A stretch of 10,000 nucleotides of DNA from Zygnema cylindricum (GCA_037447655.1 JBBHKE010002201.1:1-10000); one strand, 5' to 3'. Shown: positions 1 through 8,115, numbered from the stretch's first letter. Numbers and translations are program-made. The notes: generated by a model from the sequence alone, not told the origin.

Positions 1-36
1 TTTTTTGTTTTTGTTTTTTCCTCCATTTTTGTGCAG

Positions 37-832
37 ATTGTGGAGTATCCACTTCGGTCCAAGGAAGACATGCCGGAGATTTGTGGGTCTCTTGTGAAGG
101 TAAACCTGATTTGAAACCTAACCTGATGTTGTGTTTTTTGAACAAAAAGAAGAAAGTGAGAAAAGACAAGGAAAAAAAACCTCGTGAAGTTAATCATGAT
201 AATATCATGTATGTGAAGGTATCTTGTAATCCACTAAATTTCTTTGTCACTACATTTTAGTCGCTATTAAGTATATTATCGTGTAATTTCTTTGTGCCTG
301 TCCTCTTTCCTTTTTAAAATTTTGGTCACCATATTTTGAGTCACCCAATAAAAGCGGTCTGTCGATTTTATGTTTTGGGTGGTTTTCTGTTTTAAAAGGT
401 AATATCATAGAAAAAATGGACAACAACATAACAACAGCATACAAATAACATAATAAACGCCAAAAATAAGAGTAGAGAGGAGGAGGATAGTAAATACAAA
501 AATATTAGTAAACGTAATGTCGCTAATTGGATTGGAAAATATTTTCAATATCTGGATCTCTATTAAACTTTTTCGATTGTCTTTTTGCTTTCAACATTTT
601 GGAAGATTTGATGATTTGTGTGATTTTTACGTGTATGTATTTAAATCAACGGCGAAATTTAGCAGTTTCTGAAACTGTGATCCAAAAGAAAACTAAAGTA
701 AATTTTGAAGTACAGCCATGAAAAATATTGGGTTTAATTCTTCGTCATTTTCTTTGTTGTAAGCAGATTCGAGATCGTAGATATGGGAGAACCCATGTTG
801 CGGTTTACGGCCCGGAGTGGGCGAAAGATTAA
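37..832 (+). CDS. 3' end of an unrecognised gene (last two coding exons)
   Basis: Two short exons fit together. Exon A is 37-99, preceded by a T-rich tract ending TTTTTGTGCAG and followed by the donor AAG|GTAAAC. Exon B is 767-832, preceded by TTGTAAGCAG and ending in TAA at 830-832. Both boundaries are phase 0. They encode IVEYPLRSKEDMPEICGSLVK followed by IRDRRYGRTHVAVYGPEWAKD, 42 residues at the C-terminus of a longer protein that starts left of the window. I do not recognise the family. The tail is charged and soluble-looking, with no membrane segment. The intron is AT-rich and stop-filled, unlike the exons. The other frames of exon A are less convincing: one hits a stop, and the other does not join to exon B. 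The gene converges on the LPA1-like gene. Splicing and frame are directly visible; the function is unknown. Confidence 0.6.
100..766 (+). other. Intron of the 5'-most gene
   Basis: This 667-bp GT-AG intron (GTAAAC...TAAGCAG) separates the last two exons of the unrecognised gene. It is AT-rich with T runs, and I see no RNA gene or mobile element in it. The 64-codon open frames at 250-444 and 527-721 have no recognisable features and look like chance frames. Confidence 0.55.
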
Positions 833-869
833 GTTATTCTTTATTTTATTTTTTGACAAAATTTCAATC

Positions 870-931
870 CCGTCTTCTTTAGAAAAAAAAAGTAGATCCG
901 TCTTCTTCCTGTCTTCTTCTTCCGTCTTCTT
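870..931 (+). repeat. CYGTCTTCTT short repeat
   Basis: Four copies of CYGTCTTCTT occur at 870-879, 898-907, 909-918 and 922-931. This is an imperfect pyrimidine microsatellite just after the stop codon of the upstream gene, probably within its 3' UTR. Confidence 0.6.
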
Positions 932-1153
932 CTGGCTTCTATGATTTATTTTTTCAATTAGAGATTTTCAAGAGGACTAATTCTAGAGTTATGTTGGGCA
1001 GAGGTTTCAAATGTATTGCCATATTGTCAAAAATAGAAGCCAGTTTCTGTTTTGACATAATGGTGCTCTGTTTTGGTTAGGGTATATTGCAAGAATCTTT
1101 GATTCAATTGAAGAAGCGAGTTCTTATTTACTCGTTTCTGTTACAATATGTAA

Positions 1154-1252
1154 ATGAAGGTCTACCAGAAAGTCTATATTGATCGCAGTTTCTTACTACT
1201 TTTTATCCTTACCATTTCTGCATGAAGGTTTATCAGAAAAGTTCATATTGAT
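1154..1252 (+). repeat. Diverged direct repeat pair
   Basis: Two ~30-bp units start 68 bp apart, at 1154-1183 and 1222-1252. Both begin ATGAAGGTYTAYCAGAAA and end ATATTGAT. They differ by about four substitutions, all transitions, plus one indel. This is an old local duplication without coding potential. Confidence 0.55.
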
Positions 1253-2126
1253 GGTATTTTTCAACTGGTTTCAAGGCCACGTGCATTTGTGTGTTTCTTC
1301 TGTCAATTTTTATCTGCAGTAAATGTAGTATCCACATGTACATATCATACATATTTAGTTTCAAAGTTTGCCAGATTTTGGGATTTTGCTGATAGCACAA
1401 AATGTACATAACTTTAGTTTCTCAGAATATGTAGCGCTGTGTAATGTGGTACTTTCATCAAGATTGTGAAGATGGCTTATATAGTATTTTTTTATATTGG
1501 GAAGATGGCTATTTTTAATGAGACACGTGATTAGAAAACCGCGTTGAGAGGAGCCACTTTCATGATGAAGTTTGGGATAGCACTTTCAAATAAAGACTGC
1601 TAGTTTAGCGACAGCCAGAGAACTCCAGCATTGCATGTAACATGTGAAAACTTATTACGGTTGATTTACAAAATTTCGCACATAGAGTTTAATTCATAGC
1701 CCCAAGTCTACAATGACAATCGCCAACTATGGGCAATTGCAAAGTGTGATTAGTGCAATGTCATCTGCTTAACATGGAGGTGGAGAGGGGGAAGGAGAGG
1801 GAATAGGAATGCCACCATGGGCAGTCTTATTTTAAATAATTAAAACAACTTCTAAAACATCAGAATATCAACAATGTTTTAAACTTTGTCTGACAACTGG
1901 AGTTTTTTGTCTTGCTTTTAAACAAAGTGGATTTAAAAAAATATGCGTGCTCAATCTATTAAACACTCTTAAGTAAAACAGCTTCTTCTAATGACGTTTG
2001 ACTGAAGTTCCCAATGAGCAAAAAAACTGTTTTGAAAAACAACAGAATGAGCAGAATAAATTAAGGAAAACTAACTCTAAGCCTGCCAAGCTAAAAAATA
2101 TTCCTAGCAACGTAGTTCTACCCTAT

Positions 2127-2265
2127 TTATACCCTCCCATCCATACCATCTAAAGGACCTGCCCAAATTCCTGTTTGAGGAGGTAACTGGAGAGAAAGAG
2201 CTTTAAACGGAGGATACCCGACTCCACTTGCTCGTACTCTTCCATCCAACCGCAAAGATAAATAC
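2127..2265 (-). CDS. LPA1-like exon 5 (C-terminus)
   Basis: The acceptor is GCATTCAG|GTATTTATC. The exon supplies the last base of codon 311, residues 312-356 (YLSLRLDGRVR... ending PLDGMDGRV) and TAA at 2129-2127. This terminal block is the most conserved part of the LPA1 family and is what first identifies the gene. It lies 1.57 kb from exon 4 because of the intron carrying a transposon. Confidence 0.9.
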
Positions 2266-5200
2266 CTGAATGCAATAATAATAACAAAATCAACATTTGT
2301 AAGGAATTGATAAAAACAAATGATATCGTTTCTGATTGGTCGCAAATTGTCATATGGTTCTTGTTAAGGACAAAAACGTAATAGATAAAATGTGAAGAAT
2401 AATTATATGAAACACTCATCACAATTGTCACATAAGTAATTGTATTTTTTTTTTTTCAAGTGCTGAAAATCAAGACATTACACATACTTTAATCTTAATC
2501 AAAATGTATGAGGTTTTAACGCATTTAACAAAGTTTTCTCCATAGATGTTTCATTCGTTAAAACTTTTAAAATTTTACGATTATGCATTATTTTTTGGGT
2601 TTTTTGAACTTTTCGTAAATTTCGTATACTTCTCGTGTACGAAAAATATGTACGGATGTAATGCACGGAATTTTCAAAAAAAAAAATAAAGTACAACATG
2701 AATCGTTATTAGAGTTAAGAAACCGATACGCGTTCCCATGTTTTTAGGGTTAGCCGCGATAGCCTGTGTTCACATTTTCGACACCTGAACATGTGAGAAC
2801 AGGTTATCGCGATTTTCCCTCGTCTTTATGACTTGGAATGGAATCTGCGCACGACTTTCCGTCCAACGCACTCAATTTCCACTGTCGACGCCTTTATCTG
2901 ACACTTGTTTTGTACGTCTATACAAAATAATTACACGCTTTAGTACGGACTGACACAATTCGGATGCTACACTTTTTAAAAACACTTAAAATTAGTAACT
3001 GACACTATTTTAACAGTACCAATATTAACGCAAAAAAAAAAGCGAGTATTCTCCCTCGTGCTAAAACTTTCCAACTCGTGTGACGCCTGCGTGAACGTTT
3101 TTCATTTGCTGTCATGGTGATACTTTAACTAAAATCAATTTGCGAGATGATTTCTGATAAAGTTTTTTCATGAGCTGGTTTGCGTGCCCGTTGGTCGAAA
3201 ATTTGAAACCGCCAAAATGAGATTTTCTCGTTGGGGACTGAATTTTGTTTTAGAACGACAAAAAAAAACCGGCAGTTGAATAGATGAGCACATACCCTAA
3301 GTTGTAGTATTATATCTGATTAAATGTTTCGATTTTTTATTTTATTAATAAGTCAAATCTGGTCAACGCATTTTAAAAAATGTGAAATTTTGAATAATGC
3401 GCATATGCATTCTTTTTCAAAATAATTTACCGTGCGCATAGTACGAATGAAACATCTATGGTTTTCTCAGTAGATTTCAAATAAAAAACGTATAATACGG
3501 CTTCATTTTTCAAGGAATAACACTATTTTACGCAATTGTAAAAATCCTGGATAAATCAAAATCCAGAAGACCAGAATTTGTTTCACTACTTTGACAGTTT
3601 CCAAACTCTCAGACTCAGGAAAGAAATGGCTAAAAACTGATAATAAAAGCAAAAAAGTTTGAAGATTAACAGTGGTTAAGTTTTAAGACAGTGGTGTAAG
3701 AAGGAAGCCTCGAAAGTCAAAACAGGACAGAGAAACATAAAAAATTAAATCGAGGGAATGGGTTTTAGGCGTTGAGAACTATATACATAGAAAAAAGAAG
3801 GGAGGTGAAAAAACAAAAAGAAGGAAACAACAACTTACACAGGTTTATCGTCGGAAACATTTGCTAAAGCCATTTGTTCCTTCAGCCACCTGCCCATTAA
3901 AAAACGAAAAAATGAAAAAAAGAAAAAAAAAAGAAAAAGAAAGAAAATAGGAGTAAATTTATAAAAATGTAACAACGGAATTATGAATGAAAGCAGAAAC
4001 GAAAGATTTTAACTAAAATGATTTTTTTCCAAAAGAATACCAAAAACCATACCTACACATTACCAAAAAAAAAAAATCTTCATTCCGTTGTAGAAAAAAA
4101 ACTATGAACCCCAAAACCTAAGTTGCAAATACCTTAAAAAAGAACCAAGTTTCCAACAACTTACTTTGCCCACTCGTTTGTATAAATTGGCGTCGCGATA
4201 AACTTCTTATCCTTCTCTCCCGACGACAGCATCTTTTGCAAATCTTCCGTCACAGTTTCGGTTTTTTGTTGTCCAGTCGACACATCCGATCCTCCTTTAC
4301 AAAAAGGAACAATCATTACTCCTCTCTCTAAAAGTTCCTTTTTGAAAGGCTTGGCTTGACGAAAACCCTCGTCAATGTATTCTTTCGGTCCGGCCATAAT
4401 AACTAACCGACAAATTCCTCTCATTTGACCGATTGTCACGACTCGTTTGTTCGATAATTCGATTCGAAGACTGCTCAAAGTCTCTTCTCGAGTAATTTTC
4501 GCAATCGACTTTTGCTCCGCTTTCTTATCATTTCTGTGCCAAAAATCCAACCGTTTTCCTGTTTGTTTCTACTTTTGATAGACTTGTACATCTGCTGACG
4601 TGTCTCTCTCTCTTTCCCCTTCTCTCCCTCTCTCTCCCTCTCTCTCCCTCTCTCTCCCTCTCCTTGTCTCTCTCCTTGTCTCTCTCCTTGTCTCTCTCCC
4701 CTTCTCCTCGCCCATTCCCCTCCCTCCCTCCCTCCCTCCCTCCCTCCCTCCCTCCCTCCCTCCCTCCTTCCCTCCCTCCCTCCCTCTCCCTCCCTCTCCC
4801 TCCCTACCTACCTGTACAGCAGTGCGAACCCCACCACCGCTGCTATGTCTATCGCCAGTCCTTGTAGCGTCTCCTCCAATGGGGCAGCCCCCGGGGCTCC
4901 CCCGACCGCTCCCCCGACCCTGGTGAGGGCCACGAGGCCTCCGAGGGCGGCACTCGCAGCGAAGGCGAGGGAGAGAGCCATGCGGACAGTACGGAAGGGA
5001 GAGATGACCTCGCTGCGTATACGGGCATCGGAGCTGGGGAGGGAGGGAAGGAGGGGGGAGGGAGGGAGAGGGACGGTTAGATGTGGAGTTATGCAGAGAG
5101 GGGGAGAGAAGGGTGCATTGAGGGAGGGAGGGAGGAGGGAGGAAGGGAGTGTCATCACTCCTCCCAAGGCAGCCCTTCCGGCAAAGGCAAGAGAGAGGGC

Positions 5201-7901
5201 CATGCAGACTCTACAGAAGGGAAAGGTGACCTCACTACATGTAAGAACGTAGGAGGTGGGGAGAGAAGGAGAGATGGCAGGAGCGAGAGGAGGGAAGAGG
5301 AGGGTTAGCGGTGAGACCATGAGGAAGGTGAGGAAAGCAAAGATGATCTTGCTGGAAATGCAGGCCTCGGAGCTGGGAGGGGAGAGATAGGGAGGGAAGG
5401 AGAGAGGGCGGGAGGGAGAAAAGAGGGAGAGGAGATGCAGTGGGAAGAAATTAGGAGGCATATTTGAGAGTGAAAGAGGTAGAAGAGATAGTGAAGGTGA
5501 GAGAGATATTGGCAAGAGAAAGGGTGAGAGTCGAAGGGGAGAAAAATTAGAGTGTTAAAGTGAGGGCGAAATAAGAGAACAAAATGAGCGAGTGAAAGAA
5601 AATGGGAGAAACGTTGAAAATCAATAATAAGAACATCCAAGCCTAAAATCAAAGGAGTTAAAGAAAATGCTGTAACCGAGTTCAAAAACGTCAGTTTGAT
5701 GCTATATGGAACAAATGTAAACGCCCCATGTGAAAAAAAATCAATAATGCAATACAAAAAAAATACAACTCTCAGTCGTTTTGACTTTTTCAAACTGTAT
5801 ACTGGAGTTGCCAACTTGCATGGATGCCATATTTTGTTTCACAAAGGTTTATAATATTTATACAACTGGCAATGATACCACTGATAACCATTTAAACAAC
5901 TGCTATTGATTGGAAAAAATCTTTGAAAATTGACAGAGTATCCATGTTGTTAACTGACAAATGGGATAATTAACACAATGCAATTTAATCTGTCAATCTC
6001 CCCTTACAACTGATACAGAGTCAGCAAATATTAGTCTGGAAAACGTTTTAAAAACGAGACTTAATTAGTGTAGCTCAATCGCTCCGAACAAAAACGAAAA
6101 TTCACACTAAACGAATCAACAACTTGGATTTAAACTTATCAGATTGATAACTTTACAGCTATCCTTAGTTCATATTTGTAACCCTAACTCATATTAAAAT
6201 CTCTAAGTTGCACGATTTTCCACTATATCACAGAAATTTGTGCAGATTACTCTTTGAACTTAAGATTTGCATTGAAAATTGTACATTCAAACTATTTAGC
6301 GAATTTGTCATCTCATTCACGCTAAGTCGAATTAACAATAACCTTGATTATTGCTATTCCGTGCTACATTGCTCTAACAACAAACTGGTGTGATAATTTG
6401 TCTATTAACATTGCCATTTTTGAGAAGCATATCAGTGTGAAAAGAAGTGACATGACTTTGAAAGTGACCAGGAAAAAAATAAATAACCACAGAATCTTGA
6501 AAGGGAAAAAAATTGACTTTTCTTTAATAGCTTCTCTCTCATATTAGCAATCATGGTGACGTTAATGCTGAGTCTCATCATCAAATTGAGAAAAATTCAC
6601 AGCATGACAAGGAACTTACACCATGAACCTCTATCAGCGTTAATACTGCTAATTTGTAACAGCTTTTGTTGCCAACTAAGCACAAAAAGACGTTTGTACC
6701 ACCAATCGTTTTTTCCTTAATGCTGATTCTTCAAACAGTCCTTAATTGTCCACGTCACTCGGACCGGCAGTAGAATTATTAACGCTAGAGCAGTCCTCAT
6801 ATACATTGTTTCTTAACTCTAACAGCAATTCAAGGTGTAGAGTATGGTTTATACACGGTTTGAACCATACATAATCCGTCTGGTCTTCCATCTATGAACA
6901 GATAGTATACTTTTAATCAACACTGAATACAGCAACAACAACAACAAAACAAAAAAAAAGAAACAAAATTTGACTGTGGATAAGCTTTGTCCGTGTCATG
7001 CTTTCATCAGCGCACAATTTTTCATGTCAAAATGGTAACTTACAATGGCCACAAATTTGTAATGTGATTCATTCATTAGTCAACTTTTTGATCAAGATTA
7101 CAATCAACGAATTACAAATAATCAGCAACAATTAAGCAAACATAATTAATCAATTACAATTTAGTGATAATTCACTTTGCATGATTTACTCAGCTTAACT
7201 AAAACCACACCCAACCAACTTCGTTCTTGAGGGAGAGGAAAAAAAAATGGTTGACAACATTAAAATTGAGAAGGTACTCTCTGTATCAACAACACCAGTG
7301 TGGTTCACGATACATGTTTAACAGAATCAAATGTTTTTTTTTTTTGAGAAATTATGTCAACCTGTTCTTTACTCAACGCATGAGTTGTCACGGGATGCAG
7401 CCATCCTCAAAAAAAAAGAAAAAGTTCAAGTAGTGTGAATAAGTATTGTTAAGACTCTTAAACGTTTCCTCACTATTAATGGTAGCGGAAAACTCACAGA
7501 CCGATCATCTCTATTAATGTTAACCTGCCACTAGTCTGCAAAGTAATACCAGCAATGCAAATGTGAATGGTCAAAGTACAATATTTAGTGTTTAGAATAC
7601 TGAAGACATACTTGATTTGCTCTGGTGTTCTCGGAGATCCACCTCCCCCTCCTCTATTTGCAGCACATTTTATTAGGAAATAACTTTTTTTCTGAGATTT
7701 TTGAAATCTTGATGGAATTCGAAGTTTAATTTGGGAAACATAAGTTGAAGAAAATAAAAGATTGGACTTACAAACAATTGAACAAGAATTAGTTAACCCT
7801 AACCCTGTTTCTAACCCTAATCCTACAGGAGAATTTTGCTTTGCAGAAAACTGCAAAGCAACAGAGGTGGAACCCATGGAAATGGTTGACTGTACTGACA
7901 T
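2127..7901 (-). CDS. LPA1-like DUF3493 chloroplast membrane protein, five exons, 356 aa
   Basis: The exons are 7901-7612, 5033-4812, 4533-4165, 3889-3839 and 2265-2127. Each intron is GT-AG, every junction splits a codon after its second base, and the total of 1071 nt gives 356 residues plus TAA. Residues 1 to about 80 are Ser- and Lys/Arg-rich with a single acidic residue (E31), a typical transit peptide, ending near KC-AA. A Gly5 linker (84-88) follows. Residues 98-171 form the DUF3493 domain with two membrane segments (about 115-136 and 156-170) and the motif PLEETLQ. Residues 172-356 are the family's conserved C-terminal part, with RGICRLVIMAG, ERGVMIVP, YLSLRLDGRVR and a final LDGMDGRV. 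Proteins of this family (Arabidopsis LPA1, Chlamydomonas Rep27) assist photosystem II assembly or repair at the thylakoid. This copy lacks their N-terminal TPR repeats, so it resembles the short LPA1-like branch, whose exact role is less clear. The start at 7901 is the first in-frame ATG after an upstream stop. Homology is recognised from memory, not from a search. Confidence 0.9.
2533..2540. repeat. Left 8-bp target-site duplication of the hAT-like element
   Basis: GTTTTCTC immediately precedes the left inverted repeat. It is identical to 3461-3468, immediately after the right inverted repeat. Confidence 0.85.
2691..2712 (+). repeat. Solo terminus-like sequence related to the 8.4-kb element
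   Basis: GTACAACATGAATCGTTATTAG resembles the inverted-repeat ends at 8428 (GTACACCGCCAATCGTTATTAG) and 8647. It shares the exact 13-mer TGAATCGTTATTA with 8659-8671. No partner end was found nearby. Confidence 0.4.
2755..2811. repeat. Imperfect 21-bp hairpin inside the hAT-like element
   Basis: Arms 2755-2775 and 2791-2811 pair at 18 of 21 positions around a 15-nt loop. In RNA, two of the three mismatches become G-U pairs. The arms start CGCGATA and contain CCTGT and TCACAT. Confidence 0.7.
3461..3468. repeat. Right 8-bp target-site duplication of the hAT-like element
   Basis: GTTTTCTC directly follows the right inverted repeat and matches 2533-2540 exactly. Confidence 0.85.
3839..3889 (-). 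CDS. LPA1-like exon 4 (51-nt micro-exon-like)
   Basis: The exon is bounded by AATGGGCAG|GTGGCTG and AAACCTGT|GTAAGTTG. It encodes WLKEQMALANVSDDKP plus split codons for Lys294 and Val311. It is too short to be found as an open frame, but it is required to join exon 3 to exon 5 in frame. The sequence WL-EQ-LANVS fits the family between the C-terminal domain and the YLSLRLDGRVR motif. On the coding strand, a long T/C tract sits immediately upstream of the acceptor. Confidence 0.85.
3890..4164 (-). other. Intron 3 of the LPA1-like gene
   Basis: This is a 275-bp GT-AG intron (GTAAGTTG...AATGGGCAG). On the coding strand its 3' part is a long T/C tract (3900-3950) placed just before the acceptor, a strong polypyrimidine tract. 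Confidence 0.8.
4165..4533 (-). CDS. LPA1-like exon 3 (C-terminal domain)
   Basis: The exon encodes residues 172-293 plus flanking split codons. The acceptor TTTTTGGCACAG|AAATGAT was chosen because it alone keeps phase with exon 2: AG plus A gives Arg171, then NDKKAEQ. The nearby upstream AGs (for example AAACAAACAG) all shift the frame or bring in a stop. The open frame continues upstream past this acceptor for six further codons, which I regard as intronic. The donor is GGGCAAA|GTAAGTTG at 4164, a strong consensus. Confidence 0.87.
4534..4811 (-). other. Purine-rich intron 2 of the LPA1-like gene
   Basis: This 278-bp intron begins GTAGGTAGGG and ends TTTTTGGCACAG. Its coding strand is almost entirely G/A over about 200 nt. 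Unlike the other introns, it has no extended pyrimidine tract before the acceptor. The boundaries are set by codon phase and by family alignment. Confidence 0.75.
4601..4805. repeat. Homopyrimidine/homopurine microsatellite block
   Basis: On the plus strand this runs through TCTCTCCCTC repeated exactly four times (4621-4660), then a 12-bp unit containing CTCTCTCCTTGT repeated about three times (4661-4699). It ends in an uninterrupted pyrimidine run at 4715-4805, mostly CTCC units. The complementary GGGA/GAGA strand is the sense strand of intron 2. Confidence 0.9.
4812..5033 (-). CDS. LPA1-like exon 2 (DUF3493 membrane domain)
   Basis: This 222-nt exon runs from acceptor CCCCAG|CTCCGATG to donor CTGTACAG|GTAGGTAG. 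It supplies the last base of codon 97, residues 98-170 and two bases of codon 171. It encodes both predicted membrane segments and the loop with GGAPGAAPLEETLQ. It is much more GC-rich than its surroundings. The next GT (GTAGGG) lies beyond an in-frame TAG, which fixes the donor choice. Confidence 0.88.
5150..5255 (-). pseudogene. Duplicate copy 2 of the exon-2 start (decayed)
   Basis: This sequence matches the first ~110 nt of exon 2 at about 69% identity. Its translation keeps SEV-PF, V-MALSLAFA and AALGG (compare SEVISPF, VRMALSLAFAASAALGG). It starts exactly 222 bp upstream of the functional copy, in the same frame and with no stop. The acceptor equivalent reads CCCCAC instead of CCCCAG, so its splice site is lost. 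Many changes are C-to-T or G-to-A type. It lies in intron 1. Confidence 0.8.
5318..5372 (-). pseudogene. Duplicate copy 3 of the exon-2 start, acceptor kept
   Basis: A 64-bp core at the exon-2 start aligns with exon 2 at about 72% identity, including the acceptor CTCCCAG|CTCCGA at 5373. The translation begins SEACISSKIIFAF, compared with SDARIRSEVISPF in the functional exon. It lies 117 bp upstream of copy 2 and 339 bp upstream of the functional copy, both multiples of three. The frame stays open from here through exon 2. Similarity fades past the first 60 nt. Confidence 0.7.
6932..6949 (+). repeat. (CAA)n microsatellite
   Basis: This is a short run of about six CAA/ACA triplets within intron 1, followed by an A-rich stretch. 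Confidence 0.7.
7612..7901 (-). CDS. LPA1-like exon 1 (transit peptide and linker)
   Basis: The exon encodes residues 1-96 plus two bases of codon 97. The donor is CAAATCAA|GTATGT at 7611-7610. It carries the whole predicted plastid transit peptide and the GGGGGSPRTPEQI linker that leads into DUF3493. Residues 27-36 (GLGLETGLGL) are encoded by telomere-like hexamers. A second in-frame ATG lies at codon 9 and could also serve as a start. Confidence 0.8.
7795..7824. repeat. Telomere-like hexamer array within exon 1
   Basis: Five hexamers sit in perfect register: AACCCT, AACCCT, GTTTCT, AACCCT, AATCCT. Three are exact TTAGGG-type units and one differs by one base. On the coding strand they are read as the dipeptides GL, GL, ET, GL, GL inside the transit peptide. 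Confidence 0.85.
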
Positions 7902-7970
7902 ACTTCCTGTTGATACAATAAGATCGAAGGCAAAGATTAAACAGCCATGATCGATTTCTATTTAGTTTTT

Positions 7971-8115
7971 CACTCTCTCTTCACCTTCGCCCTTTATCTA
8001 TGTCTCCCTCTCTCTCGTCTCTCTCTCCTCTCTCTCTCTCGCTCTCTCACTGCCTCTATTCGCTCGCCATCTCTCCCTCTCTCTATCTCTCTCTCCCTCC
8101 CTCTCTCTCGCTCTT
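7971..8115 (-). promoter_or_regulatory. GA/CT tract upstream of the LPA1-like gene
   Basis: About 145 bp of nearly pure CT repeats on the plus strand (GA on the gene's sense strand) begin 70 bp upstream of the start codon. This position suits a 5' UTR or core promoter. GA repeats are bound by GAGA-binding (BBR/BPC) proteins in land plants. A regulatory role here is inference; it may simply be a microsatellite. Confidence 0.4.

Larger units (their letters stand above)
833..2126. other. Convergent intergenic region / 3' UTRs, no gene seen
   Basis: The region lies between the stop of the plus-strand gene (832) and the stop of the minus-strand LPA1-like gene (2127), so both 3' untranslated regions must fall here. 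It is AT-rich, and no open frame exceeds chance. It holds a small pyrimidine microsatellite (870-931) and a pair of related direct repeats (1154-1252). No convincing polyadenylation signal could be assigned to either gene. A strong Kozak-like context at 1811-1820 leads only an eight-codon frame. Confidence 0.6.
2541..3460. mobile_element. hAT-like non-autonomous DNA transposon
   Basis: The ends are perfect 18-bp inverted repeats, CATAGATGTTTCATTCGT at 2541-2558 and its exact complement at 3443-3460. They are flanked by perfect 8-bp direct repeats of GTTTTCTC (2533-2540 and 3461-3468). Eight-base duplications are typical of hAT elements, and CATAGATG resembles the CAGGGATG end of maize Ac at six of eight bases. 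The 920-bp interior has no long open frame, so it cannot encode a transposase and would need one in trans. Inside are TACG-rich subterminal sequence near the left end (2621-2655), a near-palindromic hairpin (2755-2811) and a solo terminus-like sequence at 2691. The perfect ends and target duplication suggest a fairly recent insertion into intron 4. The superfamily is an inference from target size and terminus. Confidence 0.85.
2266..3838 (-). other. Intron 4 of the LPA1-like gene
   Basis: This 1573-bp GT-AG intron (GTAAGTTG...TATTGCATTCAG) carries a complete 920-bp hAT-like element at 2541-3460. Without the element and one target-site copy it would be about 645 bp. The flanking intron sequence is AT-rich with no coding signal. 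Confidence 0.8.
5034..7611 (-). other. Intron 1 of the LPA1-like gene
   Basis: This 2578-bp GT-AG intron begins GTATGTCTTC and ends CTCCCCAG. Its 3' part (5034-5560) is a purine/pyrimidine-rich zone with the duplicated exon starts. The rest (5560-7611) is AT-rich and gene-free, with a CAA microsatellite and a small hairpin (arms 6842-6849 and 6863-6870). Plus-strand frames at 6208-6547 and 7227-7433 show no family features. An extra small exon cannot be excluded, but none is needed: exon 1 joins exon 2 in phase, giving TPEQI-N-SDARIR. Confidence 0.75.

Noticed and set aside
816-830. EWAK at the end of the first gene and also at the end of LPA1-like exon 3
   Set aside because: Only four residues are shared and the surrounding sequences are unrelated. 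This is coincidence.
1811-1834. Perfect Kozak-like GCCACCATGG context
   Set aside because: The frame it opens is eight codons (MGSLILNN) and stops. There is no splice donor in it and no continuing exon.
4600-4926. Plus-strand Ser/Pro/Leu-rich frame of 108 codons
   Set aside because: It is a translation of the CT microsatellite and the antisense of exon 2. Repeats without T-A steps stay open by default.
6061-6110. tRNA-like GTGTAGCTCAAT string with a 7-bp outer stem
   Set aside because: There is no anticodon arm, no T-loop GGTTCGA and no correct spacing, so it is not a tRNA.
6695-6710. GTACCACCAATCGTT resembling the element end at 8428
   Set aside because: The match is short, needs a gap, and is followed by no further similarity or inverted partner.
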